The notes under the pieces are model-generated. The model was given only the letters and a program-made list of their open reading frames with translations. It searched no databases and had not been told where the DNA came from. From the NCBI RefSeq assembly GCF_900141845.1, contig NZ_FQZB01000014.1, positions 142,883 to 206,882 of the forward strand: 64,000 bases of DNA, read 5' to 3'. This stretch comes from Clostridium cavendishii DSM 21758. GTDB lineage: Bacteria > Bacillota > Clostridia > Clostridiales > Clostridiaceae. Shown here piece by piece: positions 25,237 through 33,618 of this stretch. The position numbers were made by a program, and so were the translations under genes. How positions within the stretch are numbered: position 1 is the stretch's first letter; every line of letters starts with the position of its first letter.

Positions 25237-25998
25237 TTAATTCAATTTTTTTATTTTATTACTTGGGACTTTCAGCTTATAGTAAAAGATACTTACCTTT
25301 GAACCATTCGATTTTGTATATACTCTTTTATAAACATCTACCATTGGCCTACTACCATCTAACGAAGTTTCTATTTCCCCTTGATAATTCGTTATCTCAC
25401 TATCATAGGCAGATTTTCCATTGTGTCTAGCCTGAAATCTATAATATGTTTCTCCGTCATAGTCATATTTACCAACTGCAATATTATCAACTTCTTGAAG
25501 TTCATCTGTCTCATACAAACTTTCTTCAAATTGATCTGTTTTAGATATACCTAAATAAGAAAAATATTCTTTCCCTTTGAATACTTTTGCCTTTCTTTCG
25601 TTTTCTTCAACAGTATCTTCTATACAACTTACTATAAATTTAGCTCCTATAAATACTGAGAATATTAATACTATTATACCAATAGCTTTCCTACGATTTT
25701 CTTTTGAATTATTCTCTTCCTTGAAAGCTCCTTGCATATTTATTCTTTCAGAATGCTCATCATCAATATTATTTTTTTCCTTATATTTCTCATACTTTTC
25801 AGCAAAGGCTTCTTTTCTATATACCTCTCCCTTTGTTAATGACTCATTATGAAGAGGTCTTGGCTTTTTTCTAATGGATGCTATTTTAACTTTTGTATCC
25901 ATTTTTCTTACTGATATATTAGAAAATTTCGGTTTTTTTACTTTAGATTTATTATAAGGTCCTTTTGTAATCTTTTTTATAGAAGGTTTGTCCCCCAA
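25237..25998 (-). CDS. Unknown single-pass membrane protein
   Basis: 253 residues: basic N-terminus rich in Lys (KKITKGPYNKSKVKKPK), one membrane helix AIGIIVLIFSVFIGAKFIV near residues 105-125, and an extracellular domain with YFSYLGISKTDQFEES and YYRFQARHNGKSAYDSE. No family is recognised. It begins three bases after the ATP-grasp gene ends, so it belongs to that operon rather than to the Tad genes. Confidence 0.7.
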   Translation of the reverse strand: MGDKPSIKKITKGPYNKSKVKKPKFSNISVRKMDTKVKIASIRKKPRPLHNESLTKGEVYRKEAFAEKYEKYKEKNNIDDEHSERINMQGAFKEENNSKENRRKAIGIIVLIFSVFIGAKFIVSCIEDTVEENERKAKVFKGKEYFSYLGISKTDQFEESLYETDELQEVDNIAVGKYDYDGETYYRFQARHNGKSAYDSEITNYQGEIETSLDGSRPMVDVYKRVYTKSNGSKVSIFYYKLKVPSNKIKKLN

Positions 25999-26001
25999 GT
26001 C

Positions 26002-28452
26002 CTATTCATCTCCCTTTTCACCAAATAACGGTGCATACATACAAATATTCTTTGTTATTTTTCCTCCAAGCCTTGTAAATACCCCTGCAAATTCTTCGTT
26101 AACAACAAATGCTCCTATAACAGGATATAAATTTTCTCTCCATTTATTATTACATACTTTAACCTTTGCTTTAACAGTTTCAGAGTAAATAAGCTCTTGA
26201 AAGACTACATCACTGTCAACAAAATTATTTATTTCACTAGATATTTTTACTCCTTCGCCCTCTCTACCGAGCATAGGCTTTACTACAAAATTTGCTGTAT
26301 TCAAATCTCTATAATCATAACTTGTCAGTGGTATATATTTTTGTATTATTTCTGCTTCCTCTTTAGAATAAAAATTATATTTTAAAAGTTCATATATGGC
26401 TGAAAAAAAACCTTTTGATTGTGATATTATAGATTGCAATGGATTTAAAGATATAACCTTTTTATTAAACATAGGTAAAACTTTTTTCATTTCATCATCT
26501 TGATTAAACCAATCTAAAGGGAAGTATCTATACATTGCATCTATTTTTCTTCCATAAACATAAACTTCTTCTCCTCTTACCTCTAAATCATATATGTTTC
26601 CAATTATAAGCTCACATTCAGGGAACTCTTCTTTTAACACTTCAAATATACCTTTCATAGTATAAAAATCTTCATAATAAGTTGTCCCCAATATAGCTAT
26701 AGTTTCTACTTTGATTTCATTTTTATATTTATTTATTATATTTCGAGCATTAACCTTTAACTTCTCTTTTAAAACTTTGTTTGGATCTATAAGCTCATTA
26801 TTTGCTTTTATCTCATTAAAGTATTCACCTTGTATATTTATAGCTTCTATTATCCCTGCTGGTGTCTCCGAATTTATTTCTAACACCTTTAAATTTCCGC
26901 ATTTATCAATGATAAAGTCCATTCTTCCTATAAAACAAAGCTCTCTAAACTTTTCTTGATTTAAAAATTCTTTTAAGTCCTCAATAGCTAAAATTTCTGA
27001 AAAGACTTCTAGATTTGCTTTTATTGCATTTTGAGTCTTTAAAAATATCTTTGCTAGACTATCTGTTGCATAACTTAACTCTCTAAGCTTTTTTTCACTT
27101 ATAGTAACTACATTTACACTTAAATAGTCATAATTTTTAACATACGCTCCTGAGAAACCATATTCTATCAATGCCTTTGATTTTATTCTTTCTAAAGCTT
27201 CTACTGATATTTCTGAAAGTCTAATTTCTCTATCTTTTAAACCTATAGGTGTTATGAATGTAGTATCTTCATCAGTTAAGTAATCTGCATTCCACCTTAT
27301 TAAATTTCCTATCACCTTGTCACAGCCTAAAAATATTCCATAATTTCCAAAACTCTGTATTTGATGTTTAAATCCACCATTATCACAAATTACAACTTCA
27401 TCTTCTATTTTTTCAAAACTTTGCAATATAAAGGGTTTCTCATTCATTATTTTTTCAACATAATTCAGACTTTCTTCCCATTCCTTTTCATTATGAAGCA
27501 TACCTATAAATACATCTATTGAATATCTACCAAAAACAGGCTTGATAACAAAACTATTTTTATTTTTTCTAGCCTTTTCTAGACAATATTTATCAAGTAT
27601 TTCAGTATAAGGCAAATATTTTAACACACTCTCTCTTTCTTCCATACTAAGTCTATCATCCTTAGTAAGCACAAGTTTCCAAAGATATGCATAAAGACTT
27701 TTACTTTGAGCAAGTATTGCTCTTGGATCATTAAGTATCAATATTTTGCCTAATTCATGTAATTTAATCATTTCCTTAAAACAAGTACATTCATACATAA
27801 ATTCTGTTGGATAAAGCCTAATTACAACATCTATATTTTTATTAAAAGCTTTTAAAGTATCTTCTTCAATATATAGATTAGTAGGACCAGTTAGGATTAT
27901 ATCTAAATCAACCTGTTTATTTTCGCTTTGAAACATCTCTTTTAAAAATATACCTAAATGCGTTTCCTCATACTTGGATGGTGCTGTCAAAAAAGCTATA
28001 TTAAACCTTTGCTTATCTTGAAATCTTCCTTTAAGAATTCTAATTAAAGCTTCACTTAAATTTTTTCTAAAATTTAAAGTTAATTGCTCACCATAACCCT
28101 GTTCTTCCATAAGTGCGCATTCTCTTTGTGCACAAGGTTTATCATAATTAAACTCACTATAAAATATTCCATCTTCTTTAAAAAATCCATCATATCTAGT
28201 CCATAAGAACTCTGGTAATTCTGATTGCATATTTAGTATTTCATTTCTAAAAGGGAATTCTGGTATGTATTTTTTATAATCATTAAATTCTGTATTTATT
28301 CCCCTTACAACCTTCATAACTAACTTATGAAGCTTCTCTGAACTTTGTATAAATTCTTCACCTTGTTTTTTATCTATAAAATGTGGCTCTAACGTATAAA
28401 CCTGTTTAGTTCTTGTTGTACTAACCACATTATAATCTAATAATAAGTTCAT
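26002..28452 (-). CDS. Double glutathionylspermidine-synthase-like ATP-grasp protein
   Basis: 816 residues with two tandem domains of the GSP_synth (circularly permuted ATP-grasp) family. Domain 1 (about 1-420) has RYDGFFKEDGIFYSEFNYD, NKNSFVIKPVFGRYSIDV and ICDNGGFKHQIQSFGNYG. Domain 2 (about 430-816) has FIGRMDFIIDKCGNLKVLEIN, IDAMYRYFPLDWFNQ and NFVVKPMLGREGEGV. The glycine-rich ATP loop is better kept in domain 2. The family joins carboxylates to amines or peptides; glutathionylspermidine itself is unlikely in a Clostridium, so the substrate is open. It lies downstream of a small secreted Ser-rich protein, loosely like ygiC downstream of ygiB in E. coli. Confidence 0.8.
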   Translation of the reverse strand: MNLLLDYNVVSTTRTKQVYTLEPHFIDKKQGEEFIQSSEKLHKLVMKVVRGINTEFNDYKKYIPEFPFRNEILNMQSELPEFLWTRYDGFFKEDGIFYSEFNYDKPCAQRECALMEEQGYGEQLTLNFRKNLSEALIRILKGRFQDKQRFNIAFLTAPSKYEETHLGIFLKEMFQSENKQVDLDIILTGPTNLYIEEDTLKAFNKNIDVVIRLYPTEFMYECTCFKEMIKLHELGKILILNDPRAILAQSKSLYAYLWKLVLTKDDRLSMEERESVLKYLPYTEILDKYCLEKARKNKNSFVIKPVFGRYSIDVFIGMLHNEKEWEESLNYVEKIMNEKPFILQSFEKIEDEVVICDNGGFKHQIQSFGNYGIFLGCDKVIGNLIRWNADYLTDEDTTFITPIGLKDREIRLSEISVEALERIKSKALIEYGFSGAYVKNYDYLSVNVVTISEKKLRELSYATDSLAKIFLKTQNAIKANLEVFSEILAIEDLKEFLNQEKFRELCFIGRMDFIIDKCGNLKVLEINSETPAGIIEAINIQGEYFNEIKANNELIDPNKVLKEKLKVNARNIINKYKNEIKVETIAILGTTYYEDFYTMKGIFEVLKEEFPECELIIGNIYDLEVRGEEVYVYGRKIDAMYRYFPLDWFNQDDEMKKVLPMFNKKVISLNPLQSIISQSKGFFSAIYELLKYNFYSKEEAEIIQKYIPLTSYDYRDLNTANFVVKPMLGREGEGVKISSEINNFVDSDVVFQELIYSETVKAKVKVCNNKWRENLYPVIGAFVVNEEFAGVFTRLGGKITKNICMYAPLFGEKGDE

Positions 28453-28587
28453 AATTTGCTCCTACATTAATATATCCCAAATCACTTTGGTACTAATAAA
28501 AATCATTTTAATAATAATTAATAAGTTTGATAGCTCAACCCATAAAAAAATTGAAATTAAACTATAATACTCAGTTTCCAACCTTAT

Positions 28588-28947
28588 CTAACTTGAGGAG
28601 CTATCCATATGTGATGAAGAATAACTATATACACCTTTGTCACCAGTTGTCCAAGATCTCCAACTATCCCCTGAAAAACTTCTTCCAGTATATACATAAG
28701 AGCCACCTGAGCTTTCATTTGGAAATAAAAAAGGTACTTGTCCTGTTCCGTGATAAGCATCTCCCTTTTCAAATTTCTTAGCTACTTCCTCATAAAATTT
28801 CTCTTGTTTAGCCTGGTCAGTTTCATCTGCAATTGCAACTCTTTGTACTAGCGTTCCTTCTTGATAAAGTGGACTTGCAGTAACAACTGCAGCTGCTACC
28901 GATAAGGCTAATGCCCTCTTTTTAAATTTTTCATCCAAACCTTCCAC
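28588..28947 (-). CDS. Small secreted Ser/Gly-rich protein
   Basis: 119 residues: signal-like N-terminus KKRALALSVAAAVVTASPLY, a charged helix DQAKQEKFYEEVAKKFEKG, and a Ser/Gly/Tyr-rich tail SSGGSYVYTGRSFSGDSW to SHMDSSSS. It resembles the low-complexity ending of YgiB-type proteins in general character only. The neighbouring ATP-grasp enzyme makes it a candidate substrate. It starts six bases after the 213-residue gene stops. Confidence 0.6.
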   Translation of the reverse strand: MEGLDEKFKKRALALSVAAAVVTASPLYQEGTLVQRVAIADETDQAKQEKFYEEVAKKFEKGDAYHGTGQVPFLFPNESSGGSYVYTGRSFSGDSWRSWTTGDKGVYSYSSSHMDSSSS

Positions 28948-28953
28948 ATCCCT

Positions 28954-29595
28954 TTATTCCTTAGAACCTATTGGTTCATTTATTATCTCTACAAATATAT
29001 TTTCCTTTTTAAGATATTCTACATAGTCCGTCAAATCTTCCTTTAATTTATCCACTGAGATTACAACAACTCTATTTATACCTAAATCATTTAAAATCTC
29101 TACTGGTGGTAATTCCTCTTCTGTAAGTTCATATTGATTATTGTAATAAATTCTTTTGTCAAATTCAGTTTCTAAATATCTATCTTTATCTAGCATAAAA
29201 GCATAAGTTGAATCCTTAAGTTCTTTTAATTCATAGCTATATTGTATAAGCTTGGATATAAAAATTTTTGAGCCTACTATCCCGAAATCATGTGATATAT
29301 GATTAAATACTAAAACCGGTTTAATTCCTAAATCATTGTTTAAAATTAAGGCTGTTTCAATGCTTTCTAGTAGTGGTAAATCAAAAATATATATAGTTTT
29401 TTTATAACTTAATTTATCTTTTAAAGCTAATACACTATTTTTAATTTCATTTGAAGGATATACTTCTTCTAACTCAAAATCTTCACATTGTTTCAATGAT
29501 GCTATTGGTGTAGTTTTAAAATAACATTCAAAATACCTTAAATCTTTTCTCCAATTATCATAAACTTCGTATAAATTAACTTTTGATTTCAACAT
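28954..29595 (-). CDS. Unknown protein of the ATP-grasp operon
   Basis: 213 residues, soluble, alpha/beta pattern (TIYIFDLPLLESIETALIL, LGINRVVVISVDKLKED). No signal peptide and no motif I recognise. It sits nine bases after a 60-residue gene and six bases before the secreted Ser-rich protein, so it is transcribed with them. Confidence 0.65.
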   Translation of the reverse strand: MLKSKVNLYEVYDNWRKDLRYFECYFKTTPIASLKQCEDFELEEVYPSNEIKNSVLALKDKLSYKKTIYIFDLPLLESIETALILNNDLGIKPVLVFNHISHDFGIVGSKIFISKLIQYSYELKELKDSTYAFMLDKDRYLETEFDKRIYYNNQYELTEEELPPVEILNDLGINRVVVISVDKLKEDLTDYVEYLKKENIFVEIINEPIGSKE

Positions 29596-29604
29596 AATAT
29601 CTGA

Positions 29605-29787
29605 TTACTTATATGTTACTGCAAATACTTTTGTTAAATTTATAATATGTGTATATCCGCTAGTATCATGAAGTGTTAAATAGTCACCATCTCTGTTTAT
29701 CTCTTTAATTTCCACTGAAACATCTGGAGTCTCCTCATTGTATGCTCCTAAACTATTGTAAATATAACATTGCTCAAACGCTATCAT
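29605..29787 (-). CDS. Small unknown protein, first gene of the ATP-grasp operon
   Basis: 60 residues, beta-rich (VSVEIKEINRDGDYLTLHD, THIINLTKVFAV). AGGAGG precedes the ATG at 29787. No family recognised. Its position and ribosome site argue that it is real. Confidence 0.6.
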   Translation of the reverse strand: MIAFEQCYIYNSLGAYNEETPDVSVEIKEINRDGDYLTLHDTSGYTHIINLTKVFAVTYK

Positions 29788-29905
29788 AAAAATTCCTCCT
29801 AATAATATTAAATATTTCCAATTATATTATATTACAAAGCTTTTTCTTTTACTATTAAAACAACCTTAAACTATATTATATTTTTTTCTTTTTAATTTTA
29901 AAAAA

Positions 29906-29948
29906 CTTTATAAATAGTTTTTTATTTAACTATTTATAAAGCTCTTTA
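29906..29948 (-). terminator. Terminator of the HAD gene
   Basis: CTTTATAAATAGTT / AACTATTTATAAAG, followed on the minus strand by TTTTTT. Confidence 0.85.
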
Positions 29949-30797
29949 TTATTCTACATCTATAACTTGTTCATCTAAAACAAACTTATTTATCATTTTT
30001 GCCACACCTGAGTTTACATTTGTATCTGTTACATAATCCGCAGCTTCTTTTACTATGTCCATAGCATTTCCCATAGCTACTCCAAGTCCCGCATATTTAA
30101 TCATACTTATGTCATTCTCACTATCTCCTACACAGATTACTTCTTCTCTTTTTATCCCCAACATTTCTGCTAATCTTTCTGCTGCTTTTCCTTTTGAGGT
30201 TCCAGCTGCCATTACTTCAAAATTATTATCCCATGAACTTACAACTTCTAAATCTTTATACTTACTTATTTCTTCTTTCGCCTGTTGTAATTTTGGTTTG
30301 TCTTCATTCTCTATAGCTATTGCCTTTAATATTTTTCCTTCATATTCTTCAAATATTTCTGGAAAATCTCTACCTTCTACAAATTTTATCCTTACATCCT
30401 CTGGTAATTCTCTATTTGAAATCTTATAAGCATGAGTTTCAGGAATTTTAATTTCCGAAATTACTGTATCACATGTATTAAAATAAGTTAATAAACCATA
30501 TTTTTTTGTAACTTCATATATTTTAAACATTTGTTCTTTACTAAGTGTCGATTTATATATTACTTCTTCTCTATCCTTTTCCCTTATATATGCACCATTT
30601 GATGATATAATAGGTGCTTTTACCCCTATTATATTTGAGTAATGACTAGCTGATGTGAATAGTCTTCCAGTAGTTATTGCTATTTTTACACCTTTTTCAG
30701 TAGCCTTCTTTAATGCTAACCTATTTTCTTCACTAACATCATGTGCATTACTTAAAAGTGTTCCATCCATATCAATGCAAATTAATTTGTACTTCAT
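29949..30797 (-). CDS. Cof-type HAD phosphatase
   Basis: 282 residues from the ATG at 30797, preceded by AAGGGAG; the 15 extra upstream codons in frame lack a site. HAD motifs: DMDGTLLSN near the N-terminus, ITTGR with SNGAYI (motif II region), Lys in KGKAAERLAEMLG, and GDSENDISMI. The C2B cap marks a Cof/YbjI-type sugar or cofactor phosphatase. Substrate unknown. Single gene between two terminators. Confidence 0.9.
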   Translation of the reverse strand: MKYKLICIDMDGTLLSNAHDVSEENRLALKKATEKGVKIAITTGRLFTSASHYSNIIGVKAPIISSNGAYIREKDREEVIYKSTLSKEQMFKIYEVTKKYGLLTYFNTCDTVISEIKIPETHAYKISNRELPEDVRIKFVEGRDFPEIFEEYEGKILKAIAIENEDKPKLQQAKEEISKYKDLEVVSSWDNNFEVMAAGTSKGKAAERLAEMLGIKREEVICVGDSENDISMIKYAGLGVAMGNAMDIVKEAADYVTDTNVNSGVAKMINKFVLDEQVIDVE

Positions 30798-30854
30798 AAT
30801 ATCTTCTCCCTTCGCTTCTACATCTTTTATACTACATATCACTTTTATTATAAC

Positions 30855-30887
30855 AAAATAGATGTGGTTTTACCCACATCTATTTTT
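30855..30887. terminator. Bidirectional terminator between the HAD gene and desulfoferrodoxin
   Basis: AAAATAGATGTGG / CCACATCTATTTTT. It serves desulfoferrodoxin on the minus strand. Confidence 0.8.
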
Positions 30888-31043
30888 AACTTCACTAAAT
30901 TATCTAATAATATTTTATAAACTTTTATTATAAGTCGTCGTCAAATACCTTAATAAAAGCTGATAAACATTTTAAATCTTAGATTTAATCAATGTAACCT
31001 ATTTTCTAAAAATATGATAAATAAAACATTATTTATTATATTC

Positions 31044-31418
31044 TTAAGCCTTCCAAAGTCCATGTATATTACAATATTCTCTTACAGCTACTATTTTTTC
31101 ATCAATTTTAAATGTAGCTTCTGGTTTTTCACCTGGTTTTAAATGCTTTCTATATACTGCTGATTCAGTTATAACTTCTATCCATTCTATATAGTGTTCT
31201 TCTTGCATTGGATGTTCTATTGAACCTACAGCTACATGAACTCCACCTTCTACCTTAGTAACTACTGGTACATGCTTTTCTTTTGCTGCATCTACTACAT
31301 TTTCTTCCTTTAGGCTCATTGGTTTACCACAACAAACTAAAGTTCCACCTGCTGGATGTGCTACCTCAACTATATTTCCACATAATTCACATCTGTAAAT
31401 TTCATTTATTTTTGACAT
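31044..31418 (-). CDS. dfx: Desulfoferrodoxin (superoxide reductase)
   Basis: 124-residue cytosolic iron protein that reduces superoxide to peroxide in anaerobes. Centre I (desulforedoxin type) ligands are Cys10, Cys13, Cys29 and Cys30. Centre II ligands are His49, His69, His75, Cys116 and His119 (YCNIHGLW), with Lys48 next to the site. All are present, so this is a two-centre enzyme. AGGAGG precedes the ATG. Confidence 0.96.
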   Translation of the reverse strand: MSKINEIYRCELCGNIVEVAHPAGGTLVCCGKPMSLKEENVVDAAKEKHVPVVTKVEGGVHVAVGSIEHPMQEEHYIEWIEVITESAVYRKHLKPGEKPEATFKIDEKIVAVREYCNIHGLWKA

Positions 31419-31663
31419 TTTAAAATCCTCCTTTAAATTTAAATCCTTTTTAGTTTTTGTTTTTTATATATTTATATACTTAATTTTAAATATTATTTAA
31501 TAATTATTATTTGTTATATTTAAATTATATATTATATATTTTAAAAATTCAATAGTATTTTTTATTTTTTTTGAAATACTATAAATATATTAAACTCAAT
31601 TAATCTATATTTAAGATATATTAACCTTAACTTTTATTAATAACCTATGGAGGAGTGATTATA

Positions 31664-31933
31664 ATGAAAAAAAATAATAATAATATAACTAATAAGCAAA
31701 ACACTATATATCCACCAGACGATAGAGATTTTGGTGCTCCATCAGTTGAAGACCTAAAATCTTATTCCCCCTCTGGAGACTTTACTATGTTGCCAAATCC
31801 AGCTACTGATCCTATCGTAGCTAATAATATATCTAATGTTGAATTTGATTATACTGAAGATTCTATATTAGATACTTCTGAAACTAGTTATAAAACACAG
31901 ACTTCTAAGCACTCAAAAAAATCTAAAAAATAA
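31664..31933 (+). CDS. Small acidic protein of unknown function
   Basis: 89 residues from the ATG at 31664, ten bases after GGAGG; a GTG three codons earlier overlaps that site. The sequence is Asn-rich at the start, has YPPDDRDFGAPSVEDLKSY and ends Lys-rich (KHSKKSKK). Probably disordered. It has its own terminator and stands alone on the plus strand, which supports a real gene. Confidence 0.6.
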   Translation: MKKNNNNITNKQNTIYPPDDRDFGAPSVEDLKSYSPSGDFTMLPNPATDPIVANNISNVEFDYTEDSILDTSETSYKTQTSKHSKKSKK

Positions 31934-31937
31934 ATTA

Positions 31938-31985
31938 AAGACAAATATTCAATATATTTATACTATTGGATATTTGTCTTTATTA
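31938..31985 (+). terminator. Terminator of the small acidic protein gene
   Basis: AAAGACAAATATTCAATA pairs with TATTGGATATTTGTCTTT, followed by TATTATATTT. It may serve the NlpC gene on the other strand too. Confidence 0.8.
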
Positions 31986-32023
31986 TATTTAGCTTTTTAA
32001 TAATATTCTCATTCTGATTTTCT

Positions 32024-33247
32024 TTATCTTAATACCCTTCTTGCTGCAACATAGTGATATATTGGTCCTACTACTACACCTTCCCTTGAATTAGCAGCAT
32101 GAATCACTTGACCATTTCCCCAATATATAGCTACATGTCCTGGTGCTGAAGCTGAGCCTCTTTCAAAAACTAAATCTCCAGGTTGCAATTCATTATATGA
32201 TATTGGTGTTCCCTGATTTATTTGAGTATAAGTAGTACGAGGTAAGCCATAGCCAAAATGTCCAAATACATAAGCTGTAAAGCCAGAACAATCAAAACTG
32301 TCTGGTCCATTTCCTCCAGTTACATATCTACGTCCAACAAATTGTGATGCATAATTTAATATTGCATTAGAACTAGCATTTCCAGCCCCTCCTCTGCTTA
32401 GCATCTCTGTTCTCTCACTTTGTTGTATAATTGATTTAGCCTTTTCAATAGCATTTACTACATCTGTTTCTACAGCAGGGCTCTTAATCTGAGTTCTAAT
32501 ATTTCTTAACGCATCTCTAACATTTTTTAAATCATTAATTGAACTATTAGAATTATTCACAGCATCTATCAAAGGTTGTACCATAGGTCTCTCAACGCCC
32601 TCCAAGTTTACCTCTATTTTACTCTTTTCTGCATTTAATTGATCTATCATAGGCTGCTCTTCAGCCTTTCTCTTGTTAAACTCTTCAATTTTAGCTTTAT
32701 TCTCATTGTTAAGTTTGTCCAATTCTTCGTTCTTTACATTTAACTTTTTAATTTTATCATCCAATTCACCTTTTTTAGAGTTCAAATCACCAATTATTTT
32801 ATTATCAAGATTGATAACCTTTTCAACTGCTTCAAATTTTGAAATTAAATCACTAACACTAGTTGCACTTAATAAAACACATAAATAATTTTCTACCCCT
32901 CTAGTTTTGGAAAGAGATTTTATTCTATCACCTAAAATATTCTCTTTTTCTTTAAGTTCTACTTTTAGTTTATCTACTTGTTTTTCAGTGAGTTTTATTT
33001 CATTTTTATATTTCTCTATTTCATTATTATTTTTTTCTATTTCCGAATATACTAATTCTAGTTGATCTGTTAAGTCATCCATTTGTTTTTGTAAACCTTT
33101 AATTTTAGAATTTACATCATCTAATTTTTTAGTTTCTTCTACCTTTTGTTTTTCTTGCTCATCTGTTAGTGGAGTAGCACTTACTTTAATTCCCGTTCCA
33201 AAAATTAGACTTATTGCAAGTACTAATGAAGTTATTTTCTTTCTCAT
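32024..33247 (-). CDS. Secreted coiled-coil NlpC/P60 peptidoglycan hydrolase
   Basis: 407 residues. Signal peptide MRKKITSLVLAISLIFGTG; long coiled coil from about 30 to 260 (EIEKNNNEIEKYKNEIKLTEK), as in PcsB/CwlO-type proteins that are held inactive until docked. The C-terminal NlpC/P60 domain has FDCSGFTAYVFG (Cys nucleophile near 320), GHVAIYWG (His) and VIHAAN. Cleaves gamma-D-Glu-diamino acid bonds in stem peptides. The strong ribosome site upstream belongs to a ten-codon reading frame rather than directly to this ATG. Confidence 0.9.
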   Translation of the reverse strand: MRKKITSLVLAISLIFGTGIKVSATPLTDEQEKQKVEETKKLDDVNSKIKGLQKQMDDLTDQLELVYSEIEKNNNEIEKYKNEIKLTEKQVDKLKVELKEKENILGDRIKSLSKTRGVENYLCVLLSATSVSDLISKFEAVEKVINLDNKIIGDLNSKKGELDDKIKKLNVKNEELDKLNNENKAKIEEFNKRKAEEQPMIDQLNAEKSKIEVNLEGVERPMVQPLIDAVNNSNSSINDLKNVRDALRNIRTQIKSPAVETDVVNAIEKAKSIIQQSERTEMLSRGGAGNASSNAILNYASQFVGRRYVTGGNGPDSFDCSGFTAYVFGHFGYGLPRTTYTQINQGTPISYNELQPGDLVFERGSASAPGHVAIYWGNGQVIHAANSREGVVVGPIYHYVAARRVLR

Positions 33248-33250
33248 TAT

Positions 33251-33283
33251 TTAGATGCTCTTGTAATATACTCTTTTATACAA
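33251..33283 (-). CDS. Possible ten-residue leader peptide before the NlpC/P60 gene
   Basis: GGAGGAGGG at 33289-33297 is five bases before a TTG that opens MYKRVYYKSI and stops three bases before the hydrolase ATG. The hydrolase ATG itself has only a weak AAGAG site. Translation of the hydrolase could depend on ribosomes finishing this short frame. Confidence 0.35.
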   Translation of the reverse strand: MYKRVYYKSI

Positions 33284-33618
33284 GAACTCCCTCCTCCTTA
33301 CATATTTTGAGTCCAACACAATAATTATAACATTAAATCAATTAATTACCAATAAGTAAAATGTTAAAAATTTGTGTACTAAATATAAATGGATAATTTA
33401 TCTAAATATATCTAATAACATAAAATTTGCCATTTCCAGATTTATATAGTTTTTAATAAATACTATACATCTATAACTTCTAAGGTAATCTATATTTTCG
33501 AATAATTCAAATATAGAAAATTGATTAAAACTTATATATAAATACTGTTTATTATAAATTGAATATTTAACCTAGTTAGAGATGGTACTTAAACTCCATC
33601 TCTAGCTAAGTTACATTT
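33284..33618. other. AT-rich gap with a hairpin behind the glucan synthase gene
   Basis: Contains the upstream region of the NlpC gene and, at 33576-33610, TTAGAGATGG / CCATCTCTAGCTAA. The hairpin probably ends the 33619-41997 transcript, though its T run on the minus strand is weak. Nothing else seen. Confidence 0.5.
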
